A DNA stretch of 13,305 bases from Rhodospirillaceae bacterium. GTDB lineage: Bacteria > Pseudomonadota > Alphaproteobacteria > UBA11073. How positions within the stretch are numbered: the stretch's first letter is position 1; each line of letters opens with the position of its first letter. Positions 7,453 through 13,305 of this stretch are shown here, piece by piece. The notes under the pieces are model-generated. The model searched no databases and was not told the origin of the DNA. It worked only from the letters and a program-made list of their open reading frames with translations. Location: contig DPZW01000122.1 in NCBI GenBank assembly GCA_003536545.1, positions 1 through 13,305 of the forward strand, in the 5' to 3' direction. Made by a program: the position numbers and the translations under genes.

Positions 7453-7551
7453 CCGGTGAATTAAGCATAAGAAACGGCCAGATGCACGAAAATTTCTTGT
7501 TCCAATGGCCTATAAGGGGTTAGAACAAGGAGATTTTTAAGGAGATAATTG
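7453..7551. promoter_or_regulatory. Divergent dxs / cytidine deaminase control region
   Basis: The only space from which dxs (minus) and the deaminase (plus) can be separately transcribed. It contains a perfect inverted repeat, CTTGTTC (7496-7502) and GAACAAG (7523-7529), with 20 bases between. It also contains two copies of AAGGAGAT (7527-7534 and 7539-7546). A weak plus-strand promoter, TTGTTC, 17 bases, TTAGAA (7520-7525), can be drawn through the repeat. A TATGCT box about 11 bases before the dxs start is the best minus-strand -10. No regulator can be named. Confidence 0.45.
7539..7544 (+). promoter_or_regulatory. Shine-Dalgarno sequence of the deaminase gene
   Basis: AAGGAG, seven bases before the ATG at 7552. 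The spacing favours this ATG over the TTG three bases earlier. A second copy at 7527-7532 lies too far upstream for this start and partly overlaps the inverted repeat arm. Confidence 0.8.
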
Positions 7552-8505
7552 ATGCTAACGAAAAAACAGGCAGCCCTTCAAACTGGCCTGCATATTACAG
7601 AAATTGAAATCGGGATTAATGCGGCACTGCGAGCACGACTGCAAGCAGATGCGGGTTATTCAAATTTCTGGGTCGGAGCCGCTTTTTTTGCACATGAAAA
7701 AGCAATCTTTACGGGCTCCAATTGGGAAACAGCCGCTGATAACGGTATGTGTGCCGAGGGCACGGCCTTGGGCACTTTGCGCCACAGTAATATGCCACCC
7801 GAAAATGTCCGGGCTGTGTTCGTCGTTGGTGCGCCCAGAGACAGCGAGGCTGCGATTGAATGCACTCCTTGCGGCGGTTGCCGTGACCGGATGACAGAAT
7901 ATTTATCGCCAGATACATGGATAATATCTGTTGGTGTCGATGGCAGTATTTTTGCTGTGCATAAACTAAAAGATCTGCACCCCACGCGCTATATTGATTT
8001 GAGAACTGAAATTGATATTCCAGATTCTGCGAGTAATTTTTCAATTCTTTTAAATCGTCTTCACCATTTAGATAAAAATAGTCTGGATGCCTATACGCCT
8101 TATCATCCTGGAAATAATGCGCGTCTCACAATTTACGGAACAGATATTTTCGATGGGGAAGATTATTGTCAATTTACAGCAGCCACGATTCAGAATGCCT
8201 CTTATACACTCGCTACAGATCCGGCAGGTATTCTGCAGGCTAATGCGCAGCATCATGGTTTGATGCGAACAGATTTAATCTGTTATGAATTATTGACACC
8301 TGAAGCCATGCCCAGTGCTGCCACTTATCAGCGCCTGCGGGAATTCTGTGAAATAGATGCAAGTCTGGTAATTATTAACGCTGCGAATAAAACCGTCTGG
8401 TCCGGAACACTCGGTAAAGCACTGCCGCACTCATTCGGGCCGGATAATGTGAATGCCGTGCCGAAGGCACAACCAGAGCCGCCACCGCAATTTCCTAGTA
8501 ATTAA
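7552..8505 (+). CDS. Two-domain cytidine deaminase-like protein
   Basis: A cytosolic zinc hydrolase of the cytidine deaminase fold, expected to turn cytidine and deoxycytidine into uridines for pyrimidine salvage. It has 317 residues. The N-terminal catalytic domain (about 10-145) has YSNFWVGAAFF (36-46), CAEGTA with Cys67 and Glu69, and PCGGC with Cys107 and Cys110. The C-terminal domain (about 180-300) repeats the fold without zinc ligands: IQNASYTL (213-220) and the closing LGKALPHSFGPDNV (287-300), as in the dimeric E. coli-type Cdd. E. coli-type enzymes normally use His-Ala-Glu for the first ligand; this one uses the Cys-Ala-Glu of the small tetrameric type, and the Arg that usually follows the Glu is Gly70. 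Base composition is somewhat more AT-rich in the C-terminal half. It converges with ispA at zero spacing. The fold is firm; the substrate is less sure. Confidence 0.82.
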   Translation: MLTKKQAALQTGLHITEIEIGINAALRARLQADAGYSNFWVGAAFFAHEKAIFTGSNWETAADNGMCAEGTALGTLRHSNMPPENVRAVFVVGAPRDSEAAIECTPCGGCRDRMTEYLSPDTWIISVGVDGSIFAVHKLKDLHPTRYIDLRTEIDIPDSASNFSILLNRLHHLDKNSLDAYTPYHPGNNARLTIYGTDIFDGEDYCQFTAATIQNASYTLATDPAGILQANAQHHGLMRTDLICYELLTPEAMPSAATYQRLREFCEIDASLVIINAANKTVWSGTLGKALPHSFGPDNVNAVPKAQPEPPPQFPSN

Positions 8506-9396
8506 TTAAGACTTCCGGCCCAGTAATGCCAGGGCGGTTGCGCGCAAACCTTCTGCACCTGCACCGAAGTCCGCCAGATGCGAAACTGCCTGTTCAGACA
8601 AACGTTTTGCCTGCGCCTGCGCCTGATCAACGCCCATGATGGTGACAAATGTTACTTTGTCATTTGCGATGTCTTTTTTCGCGTCTTTACCGGTGGTTTT
8701 GCGCTCACCCGTCACATCCAACACATCATCGGTGATTTGGTAGGCTAGACCCATGTCATTCGCATAAGCATAAAGCGATGTGCGCGCCTGCTGGCTGGCT
8801 TTGCCTAAAATCGCGCCGGCTTCGCAGGCAAAGGCAATCATCGCACCGGTTTTCATGCGCTGGAGGCGCGTAATGGCGGGGGCATCCAATTTTGCATTGC
8901 TGCTGGCCAGCATATCAAACATTTGTCCGCCGCACATGCCGTGCGCGCCCGCAGCTTTCGCAAGGCCCGAAACCAATTCACAGCGAACAAATGGGTCATC
9001 ATGGGTTTTGCTATCCGCTAAAACTTCGAATGCTAATGCTTGCAGAGCATCCCCGGCCAGGATCGCGGTCGCTTCATCATACTGGCGGTGTACGGTGGGT
9101 TTGCCGCGGCGCAGGTTGGCATTGTCCATTGCGGGCAAATCATCGTGGATCAAAGAATAGCAATGCACCAATTCAATCGCGGCGGCGGCACGGCGCGCGC
9201 GCGCGGGATCAACACCAAATAATTTGGAAGATTCCAGGCACAGGTAGGGACGCAAACGCTTGCCGCCGGAAAAACTCGCATAACGCATCGCATCCAGCAA
9301 TTGTGCATAAGGCTGGTGTTCAGCCTGCGGCAGGATCAATTCCAAAGTTTTTTCGACTATGGTCGCGGCGGCATTGATTTCAGCGGTAATGGACAT
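8506..9396 (-). CDS. ispA: Farnesyl diphosphate synthase (short-chain polyprenyl synthase)
   Basis: Adds isopentenyl diphosphate to dimethylallyl and geranyl diphosphate to make farnesyl diphosphate in the cytosol, feeding undecaprenyl, quinone and hopanoid synthesis. It has 296 residues, the usual length. GGKRLRP (44-50) binds diphosphate. The first Asp-rich motif is DDLPAMD (85-91), in the bacterial form with two extra residues, followed by LRRGKPTVH. The second is DDVLD (223-227) in YQITDDVLD. An aromatic Tyr80 five residues before the first motif fits a C15 product, though C20 cannot be excluded. Two of the extra acidic residues common after the first motif are replaced here (NAN). The ATG at 9396 lies nine bases after the xseB stop, so the pair is almost certainly one operon. 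Confidence 0.93.
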   Translation of the reverse strand: MSITAEINAAATIVEKTLELILPQAEHQPYAQLLDAMRYASFSGGKRLRPYLCLESSKLFGVDPARARRAAAAIELVHCYSLIHDDLPAMDNANLRRGKPTVHRQYDEATAILAGDALQALAFEVLADSKTHDDPFVRCELVSGLAKAAGAHGMCGGQMFDMLASSNAKLDAPAITRLQRMKTGAMIAFACEAGAILGKASQQARTSLYAYANDMGLAYQITDDVLDVTGERKTTGKDAKKDIANDKVTFVTIMGVDQAQAQAKRLSEQAVSHLADFGAGAEGLRATALALLGRKS

Positions 9397-9405
9397 TTCT
9401 TTGGC

Positions 9406-9672
9406 CTATTTTTCTTTAGTGTCTGCAAATTTGGTGGCAGTGATTTTGCCATCCGCGTGGCTCTGGATCTGGCTGATGCGCAGCTCGGCCGCCTTCAGTT
9501 TCTCTTCGCAAAATGCGCGCAGCTGCGCCCCTTTTTCGTAATTCTCAATGGCATCATCCAGGCTGCCTTGCCCGGATTCCAGTTTTTTGACGATTCCGTC
9601 CAATTCCTGCATCGCTTTTTCAAACGTCAGGTCACTGGCAAGGGCGGTATTTTTCGCGGCGGCTTTTGACAT
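9406..9672 (-). CDS. xseB: Exodeoxyribonuclease VII small subunit
   Basis: Partner of XseA in exonuclease VII, which degrades single-stranded DNA in repair and recombination. It has 88 residues, typical for the family. The conserved core LTFEKAMQELDGIVKKLESG (15-34) runs into a Leu/Asp stretch and ENYEKGAQLRAFCEEKLKAA (43-62), predicted as a helical hairpin. The C-terminal tail is polar. The ATG at 9672 has no visible Shine-Dalgarno sequence. It is followed by ispA after nine bases, a common alphaproteobacterial order. An intrinsic terminator belonging to the previous gene ends only about 18 bases before this start, leaving very little room for a separate promoter. The large subunit is not in the window. 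Confidence 0.92.
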   Translation of the reverse strand: MSKAAAKNTALASDLTFEKAMQELDGIVKKLESGQGSLDDAIENYEKGAQLRAFCEEKLKAAELRISQIQSHADGKITATKFADTKEK

Positions 9673-9690
9673 GAAGTGCTTATATCAAAG

Positions 9691-9719
9691 AAAACGCCGC
9701 AGCCCAAGGGGCTACGGCG
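9691..9719 (-). terminator. Intrinsic terminator of the Ala-rich secreted protein gene
   Basis: Read on the minus strand, an 11-bp GC-rich stem (9709-9719 with 9695-9705, one G-U wobble) has a three-base loop and is followed by UUUU (9691-9694). It begins 25 bases past the stop at 9745 and ends 18 bases before xseB. The short U-run makes some read-through into xseB plausible. Confidence 0.83.
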
Positions 9720-9744
9720 CATTCCAGGTGGTTAGACCAGGCGA

Positions 9745-10134
9745 TTATTTGTGGTCGCCGCCGTGAGCATCATCATGCTCGCCGTCTTTTTTCTCGTCAT
9801 CATGTGCATCGCCATCAGCAGAAGCTTTCGTTGCAGCCTGACCTTTCATTTTGCTGGTCGCAGCATCTGCTTTTGCAGAAGCTTGTGCCGCAGGTGTGCC
9901 TGCAGGTTTGGACGCTTCAGCAGAAGCCTGAGCTTTTGCAGCAGGTGCAGCAGGTTTTTGTGCTTCAGCAGAAGCAGCAAGTTTCGCATCAGCAGCAGGT
10001 GTTTCAGTCTGCAGAGAAGCAGAAGCCTGAGCCGCAGGCGCAGCAGGAGCTTTTGCTTTCAAAGAAGCTTCAGCAGCCATCGCAGGTGCAGATAATACCG
10101 CGAGAGCGGCCGCGATTGCAAATAAACGCAACAT
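9745..10134 (-). CDS. Small secreted Ala-rich protein with His/Asp-rich tail
   Basis: No recognised family. It has 129 residues. Residues 1-20 or 1-21 form a clear Sec signal peptide (MLRLFAIAAALAVLS, then APAMAA). The mature protein (to about residue 105) is low-complexity, made almost entirely of Ala, Lys, Ser, Gln, Pro and Thr, with recurring AQASA and AEAS units. The last 22 residues switch to Asp, His, Glu, Lys and Gly (DAHDDEKKD, EHDDAHGGDHK), a composition often seen in metal-binding tails. There is no Cys and no membrane segment beyond the signal. GGAG seven bases before the ATG at 10134 supports the start. The gene has its own terminator and is probably transcribed alone. A structural, cell-envelope or metal-buffering role is possible, but nothing in the sequence proves one. 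Confidence 0.8.
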   Translation of the reverse strand: MLRLFAIAAALAVLSAPAMAAEASLKAKAPAAPAAQASASLQTETPAADAKLAASAEAQKPAAPAAKAQASAEASKPAGTPAAQASAKADAATSKMKGQAATKASADGDAHDDEKKDGEHDDAHGGDHK

Positions 10135-10298
10135 ATGTGATCTCCATGATCGATGAGGTTAACCAGCGGCAAATGCCGCCGAGGAAGGGCAAGCTAACAC
10201 GGTTTTTTAACCTCGTCATATAATTCTTTTTTAATCTTGGGACGACGGCTGGGCCTGTGGGCTTGCCCAAAACGCCTGGCAGTGCCATATCCTATGCC
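10135..10298. promoter_or_regulatory. Divergent region between Ala-rich protein and glycosyltransferase
   Basis: These 164 bases must hold both promoters. A GCGGCA/TGCCGC hairpin (10166-10179) is nested inside a wider inverted repeat, GAGGTTAA (10155-10162) and TTAACCTC (10207-10214). An AT-rich stretch at 10202-10237 is the likeliest promoter core, but no convincing -35/-10 pair stands out on either strand. Confidence 0.35.
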
Positions 10299-10994
10299 AT
10301 GCTTTCTGTGGTTATTCCTTTGCATAACGAGGCTGGCAATATCGCCCCCCTGGTTGCTGAAATCCGTGCGGCTTTGACCGCAATTCCTCATGAAATTGTG
10401 CTGGTCAATGATGGTTCATCCGATGGCACACTGGCAGAATGCCAAAGCCTAACGGATGTGCGGACCTTTACGCATCGCAAAGCCTGTGGGCAGAGCGCGG
10501 CAACCCAGACAGGGGTGCGGGCGGCCAAAGGCCCCTGGTGCGTGACCCTGGATGGCGACGGTCAGAATGATCCGGCGGACATCCCTCTGTTATGGGAAAA
10601 AGCAATGGCATTTGAATCTGACGGCAAACGCGTGATGGTGATGGGTGAGCGCACCAAGCGGCAGGACAATGCCGCGCGTAAAATCTTTTCCCGTTTCGGC
10701 AATCGTCTGCGCGAGGCAATGCTGAAAGATGGCGTGCGCGATACCGGATGTTCGCTCAAAGTTTTTAAGCGTGAAGATTTTCTCGCGCTGCCGTTCTTTG
10801 ATCATATTCATCGCTATATTCCTGCCATGATGCGCCGTGAAGGCGTGATGACTTTTGCCTTCCCCGTCAGCCACCGCCCGCGCACACGCGGCGTTTCCAA
10901 ATATGGTTTCTGGGATCGGCTGTGGGTCAGTCTGGCGGATATCCTGGGGGCTTACTGGTTGTTGCAACGCCGCAAGCTGCCGGAGATTATTTAA
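10299..10994 (+). CDS. Family 2 glycosyltransferase, dolichol-phosphate mannosyltransferase type
   Basis: A cytosolic-face GT-A enzyme of 231 residues that probably moves a sugar from a nucleotide donor to polyprenyl phosphate. SVVIPLHNEAGNI (3-15) opens the nucleotide-binding fold. VNDGSSDGT (36-44) and LDGDGQNDP (84-92) carry the donor and metal-binding acids. HRYIPAMMRR (171-180) and HRPRTRGVSKYG (192-203) are typical of DPM/ArnC/GtrB relatives. There are no clear C-terminal membrane spans, so it resembles soluble DPM1 rather than GtrB. The ATG at 10299 starts exactly at the conserved strand; a GTG at 10257 would add 14 residues with no better ribosome site. The stop overlaps the next start by one base (TAATG), implying coupling. 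The sugar and acceptor are not known. Confidence 0.87.
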   Translation: MLSVVIPLHNEAGNIAPLVAEIRAALTAIPHEIVLVNDGSSDGTLAECQSLTDVRTFTHRKACGQSAATQTGVRAAKGPWCVTLDGDGQNDPADIPLLWEKAMAFESDGKRVMVMGERTKRQDNAARKIFSRFGNRLREAMLKDGVRDTGCSLKVFKREDFLALPFFDHIHRYIPAMMRREGVMTFAFPVSHRPRTRGVSKYGFWDRLWVSLADILGAYWLLQRRKLPEII

Positions 10995-11428
10995 TGCAGG
11001 ATCTGATTTTACAGGTTCAAAATTATGTGGCGGCAAAGCCATGGGTTTTGATTGGCTTCCTGGGCCAGTTTTTATTCATGATGCGCTTTGTCGTGCAATG
11101 GGTGCATTCCGAACGTCTGAAAAAATCCGTTGTGCCGGTGGCTTTCTGGTTTTTCTCCCTGGGTGGTGGTACGGTTTTACTGGTTTATGCCCTGTATCAA
11201 AAAGACCCGGTTTTTATTATGGGGCAAAGCCTGGGACTGCTCATCTACTTGCGCAACCTCGCACTGATTTTCGGCAGTCGCAAAGAATCCAAAAATGCCG
11301 CAGCCGAAGAAAAACTTGCGCTGGCTGTGGTGCTGGATGAATTGGAACAACGTTTGCGCGCGGAACGGCGCAGCTTGCTGGCCAATAATAATCATGCACA
11401 GCAATTGCAAAAACTACTGGAGAAATAA
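10994..11428 (+). CDS. LAB_N-domain inner-membrane protein
   Basis: A 144-residue protein with the lipid-A-disaccharide synthase N-terminal (LAB_N) domain as a stand-alone unit. Three hydrophobic segments are visible, at about 17-36, 49-68 and 73-94. The family signature is FLGQFLFMMRFVVQWVHSE (22-40), SVVPVAFWFFSLGG (45-58), then DPVFIMGQSLGLLIYLRN (71-88). A charged helical tail (95-144) probably forms a coiled coil in the cytosol. GGAG sits eight bases before the ATG, which overlaps the glycosyltransferase stop. Such proteins commonly sit beside DPM-type glycosyltransferases in proteobacteria, so a role in polyprenyl-linked sugar handling or lipid modification is likely. The ArnT-type partner often found alongside is absent here. 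Confidence 0.87.
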   Translation: MQDLILQVQNYVAAKPWVLIGFLGQFLFMMRFVVQWVHSERLKKSVVPVAFWFFSLGGGTVLLVYALYQKDPVFIMGQSLGLLIYLRNLALIFGSRKESKNAAAEEKLALAVVLDELEQRLRAERRSLLANNNHAQQLQKLLEK

Positions 11429-11430
11429 AA

Positions 11431-12396
11431 ATGGATGTTGTTGGAATTGGAAATGCCCTGGTGGATGTTTTGTCGCATGCGGATGATGCCACGCTGGATA
11501 AATTAAATCTGGTGAAGGGCACCATGCATCTGGTTTCACAGGAACAGGCAGAAAATTTATACAAGGGCATCGGGCCCGCGACGGAAATGTCAGGCGGATC
11601 TGCCGCCAATACCATTGCGGGCATTGCATCTTTCGGTGGCCGCGCCGCCTATATCGGTAAAGTGGCAAACGACCAATTGGGTGCAGTCTTCAGCCATGAC
11701 ATGAAATCCCAGGGCATTACCTTTAATACGCAGCCGCATGAGGGTGGCATCGCAACAGGCTGTTGCCTGGTACTGGTCACGCCGGATGGTGAACGCACCA
11801 TGAATACTTTTCTCGGCGCGAGTAACGCGCTGGCCGCCCATGATATTGACGCAAACCTCATTCAATCCGCGCAGTATATTTATCTGGAGGGCTATTTGTT
11901 TGACCCGCCGGCGGCTAAAGAAGCTTTTTTTGCTGCCGCAGAGATGGCGCGCAACTCACGTACGCGCGTGGCACTGACTCTGTCGGATTTATTTTGTGTG
12001 GGCCGTCACCGCGATGATTTTGAACGTTTGATCCGCACGCATGTCGATGTGCTATTTGCCAATGAACAGGAATTGATTGCGCAGTATCAAGCACCGGATC
12101 TGCAAACGGCCATCACGGCTGCGCGCGGCTCCGCTGATATTCTTGCCGTTACGCGCTCAGAAAAAGGCGCGGTGATTATTACTAAAGATGAGACGATTGA
12201 AGTTGCCGCACAAAAAGTAAAAAAGGTCGTCGATACCACGGGCGCGGGCGACCTGTTTGCATCCGGCTTCCTCTATGGCCTCACGCAGGGCATGGATCTG
12301 GCAGAATGCGGCCGTCTTGGCACCGTCGCGGCAGCGGAGATTATTTCGCACCTTGGCGCGCGGCCACAGCAGCAGCTCGCCAGGCTCGCAGCTTAG
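11431..12396 (+). CDS. PfkB-family sugar kinase, adenosine-kinase-like
   Basis: A 321-residue ribokinase-fold kinase. The N-terminus MDVVGIGNALVDVL and GGSAANT (55-61) with the following SFGG form the substrate-side signature. DTTGAGDLFASGF (268-280) is the second PfkB signature, with anion-hole residues and catalytic Asp274. The overall pattern, including FLGAS (127-131) and the LSD segment (184-186), is that of bacterial adenosine-kinase-like proteins, which phosphorylate adenosine to AMP. Other nucleosides or sugars remain possible. GGAG eight bases before the ATG lies inside the LAB_N gene, and only two bases separate the genes, so the three genes from 10299 form an operon. The link between adenosine salvage and the glycosyltransferase pair is unclear; it may be purely positional. 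Confidence 0.88.
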   Translation: MDVVGIGNALVDVLSHADDATLDKLNLVKGTMHLVSQEQAENLYKGIGPATEMSGGSAANTIAGIASFGGRAAYIGKVANDQLGAVFSHDMKSQGITFNTQPHEGGIATGCCLVLVTPDGERTMNTFLGASNALAAHDIDANLIQSAQYIYLEGYLFDPPAAKEAFFAAAEMARNSRTRVALTLSDLFCVGRHRDDFERLIRTHVDVLFANEQELIAQYQAPDLQTAITAARGSADILAVTRSEKGAVIITKDETIEVAAQKVKKVVDTTGAGDLFASGFLYGLTQGMDLAECGRLGTVAAAEIISHLGARPQQQLARLAA

Positions 12397-12398
12397 AA

Positions 12399-12464
12399 GC
12401 GAGAAACAAGATGCGAGGAACGAGAATATTTTTTATTCTTTTTCTCTCGCTCCTCGTTCCTCGC
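12399..12464. repeat. Palindromic repeat over the start of the YejA-like gene
   Basis: GCGAGGAACGAG (12413-12424) and its exact reverse complement CTCGTTCCTCGC (12453-12464) flank a 28-base T-rich spacer. A degenerate direct copy, GCGAGAAACAAG, precedes it at 12399-12410. A further TCTCGCT in the spacer (12445-12451) complements an AGCGAGA at 12398-12404. The element starts in the gap after the kinase and runs through the signal peptide codons. Confidence 0.85.
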
Positions 12465-13305
12465 CTCTGTTTGGCTGAAAGCCAAGCACTCACCATGCGT
12501 GGCGATCCGGAATTACTCGCAGATTTTACGCATTTTCCTTATGCGAATGAAAATGCACCAAAAGGCGGCGAATTGCGTCTTACCGAAGTCGGCACGTTTG
12601 ACAGCGTCATTCCATGGCTGATCAAAGGCACCGTGCCGTGGCAACTCGATTGGATGCATGATAAACTCATGGCACGCTCATGGGATGAACCCTTCACGCT
12701 CTATCCGCTTATTGCATCGGCCGCAAAATTGTCCGATGACCGCCGCACGCTTGCATTTCAGATCGATCCGCGTGCGAAGTTTCAGGACGGGCATCCTATC
12801 ACGGCGCAAGACGTGAAATTCTCTTATGAATTTTTACTCAAAAATGGCCGCCCCAATACGCGTAGGATTTTTGCGGCTGTAGATGATGTCGTGGTTTCGG
12901 ATGCGCAAAATATTTCTTTTCACTTCAGGGAGAATTCCGACCCCGAAGCTCCAATGATTGTTGCAATGATGACGGTGCTGCCCAGGCATTATTGGGAACC
13001 GATGGGCGCGCGCGCGGCACAAACATCGCTTGCTCCGCCCGTGGCATCCGGTCCGTATAAAATTACCTCACTCGATGTAGGCAGAACCATTATTCTGGAG
13101 CGGGATGAAAATTACTGGGCCAAAGATCTGCCGTCGCGGCGTGGCCAGTTTAATTTTGATAGGGTGCGCGTGGATTTCTACCGCGATGATACGGCAGCAC
13201 TATTGGCTTTCAAGGCGGGTGCGCATGATTTTCGGCGCGAGACCGATCCCCGCCGTTGGGCGGAAAGTTATGATGTGCCCGGCATCAAAAAAGCTGAATT
13301 TAAAA
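12411..13305 (+). CDS. yejA: YejA-like periplasmic peptide-binding protein (N-terminal half)
   Basis: The solute-binding component of a YejABEF-type ABC importer for oligopeptides, the route used by microcin C in E. coli. The 298 visible codons are open to the right edge; family members are about 600 residues. Residues 1-22 look like a Sec signal peptide (MRGTRIFFILFLSLLVPR, then CLA before ES). There is no proper lipobox, so a soluble periplasmic protein is expected. YANENAPKGGELRL, GTFDSVIPW, DGHPITAQDVKFSYEF, ASGPYKIT, RDENYWAKDLPSRRGQFNFD and FKAGAHDFR all follow E. coli YejA closely, in the SBP_bac_5 fold. It lies 14 bases after the kinase stop with only a poor ribosome site. The start overlaps a palindromic repeat; an ATG at 12495 would lose the signal peptide and is less likely. 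Confidence 0.86.
   Translation, partial: MRGTRIFFILFLSLLVPRLCLAESQALTMRGDPELLADFTHFPYANENAPKGGELRLTEVGTFDSVIPWLIKGTVPWQLDWMHDKLMARSWDEPFTLYPLIASAAKLSDDRRTLAFQIDPRAKFQDGHPITAQDVKFSYEFLLKNGRPNTRRIFAAVDDVVVSDAQNISFHFRENSDPEAPMIVAMMTVLPRHYWEPMGARAAQTSLAPPVASGPYKITSLDVGRTIILERDENYWAKDLPSRRGQFNFDRVRVDFYRDDTAALLAFKAGAHDFRRETDPRRWAESYDVPGIKKAEFK

Noticed and set aside
8892..9377. Plus-strand open frame of 161 codons across ispA
   Set aside because: ispA shows both Asp-rich motifs in the other strand, and the antisense product has no family features.
9829..10081. CRISPR-like or tandem repeat array in the Ala-rich gene
   Set aside because: The repeated CAGAAGC-type words come from recurring Ala/Ser/Glu codons in a low-complexity protein and have no regular spacers.
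10590..11042. Minus-strand open frame of 150 codons across the glycosyltransferase and LAB_N junction
   Set aside because: The plus-strand genes are coupled and match known families; this is a shadow frame.
12413..12464. Intrinsic terminator for the kinase operon
   Set aside because: No U-run follows the right arm on the plus strand, the loop is long, and the element lies inside the next gene's signal peptide codons.
1..13305. Defence island, toxin-antitoxin, prophage or biosynthetic gene cluster
   Set aside because: Every gene but one matches a housekeeping, transport or envelope family; no nucleases of defence type, transposases, integrases or core biosynthetic enzymes are present.

Overview
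The window looks like a stretch of an alphaproteobacterial chromosome. The evidence is gene content and style: an xseB-ispA-dxs isoprenoid neighbourhood, a DPM-type glycosyltransferase translationally coupled to a LAB_N membrane protein, an adenosine-kinase-like PfkB kinase, and mixed, roughly balanced base composition. No sequence search was possible, so the assignment is by family resemblance only. There is no rRNA, tRNA, CRISPR array, transposase or phage gene. Every gap between genes is shorter than 200 bases.

Layout from left to right. The N-terminal half of rpe (minus strand, running off the left edge) diverges from a KimA-like APC/KUP potassium transporter (407-2380). Facing the transporter is an MTA/SAH nucleosidase gene (2393-3136, minus). 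Upstream of that, on the same strand, is a secreted fasciclin-domain protein (3200-3976) with its own strong intrinsic terminator. The fasciclin gene diverges from a class I DNA photolyase (4133-5545), whose stop codon overlaps the stop codon of dxs (5542-7452, minus). dxs diverges from a two-domain cytidine deaminase (7552-8505), which ends exactly where ispA ends (8506-9396, minus). ispA and xseB (9406-9672) form a tight pair. Upstream of xseB, behind a second intrinsic terminator, lies a small secreted Ala-rich protein with a His/Asp tail (9745-10134, minus). The right end is a plus-strand gene string: glycosyltransferase, LAB_N protein and PfkB kinase, then the start of a YejA-like peptide-binding protein that runs off the right edge.

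How the genes work together. dxs (first step of the MEP pathway) and ispA (farnesyl diphosphate synthase) supply isoprenoid precursors; xseB is a customary neighbour. The glycosyltransferase/LAB_N pair probably makes and uses a polyprenyl-phosphate-linked sugar at the inner membrane. The nucleosidase, cytidine deaminase and adenosine-kinase-like protein are all nucleoside salvage functions but are not in one operon. The rest is housekeeping (pentose phosphate epimerase, K+ uptake, light repair) plus envelope proteins.

I found no convincing new multi-gene system. The observations most worth a second look are: a cytidine deaminase gene lodged head-on between ispA and dxs, encoding an unusual hybrid of the two classical deaminase types; a palindromic repeat that encodes part of the YejA-like signal peptide and begins at the start codon; paired inverted repeats and a duplicated Shine-Dalgarno sequence before the deaminase; and two strong terminators sitting almost on top of the next gene's start.
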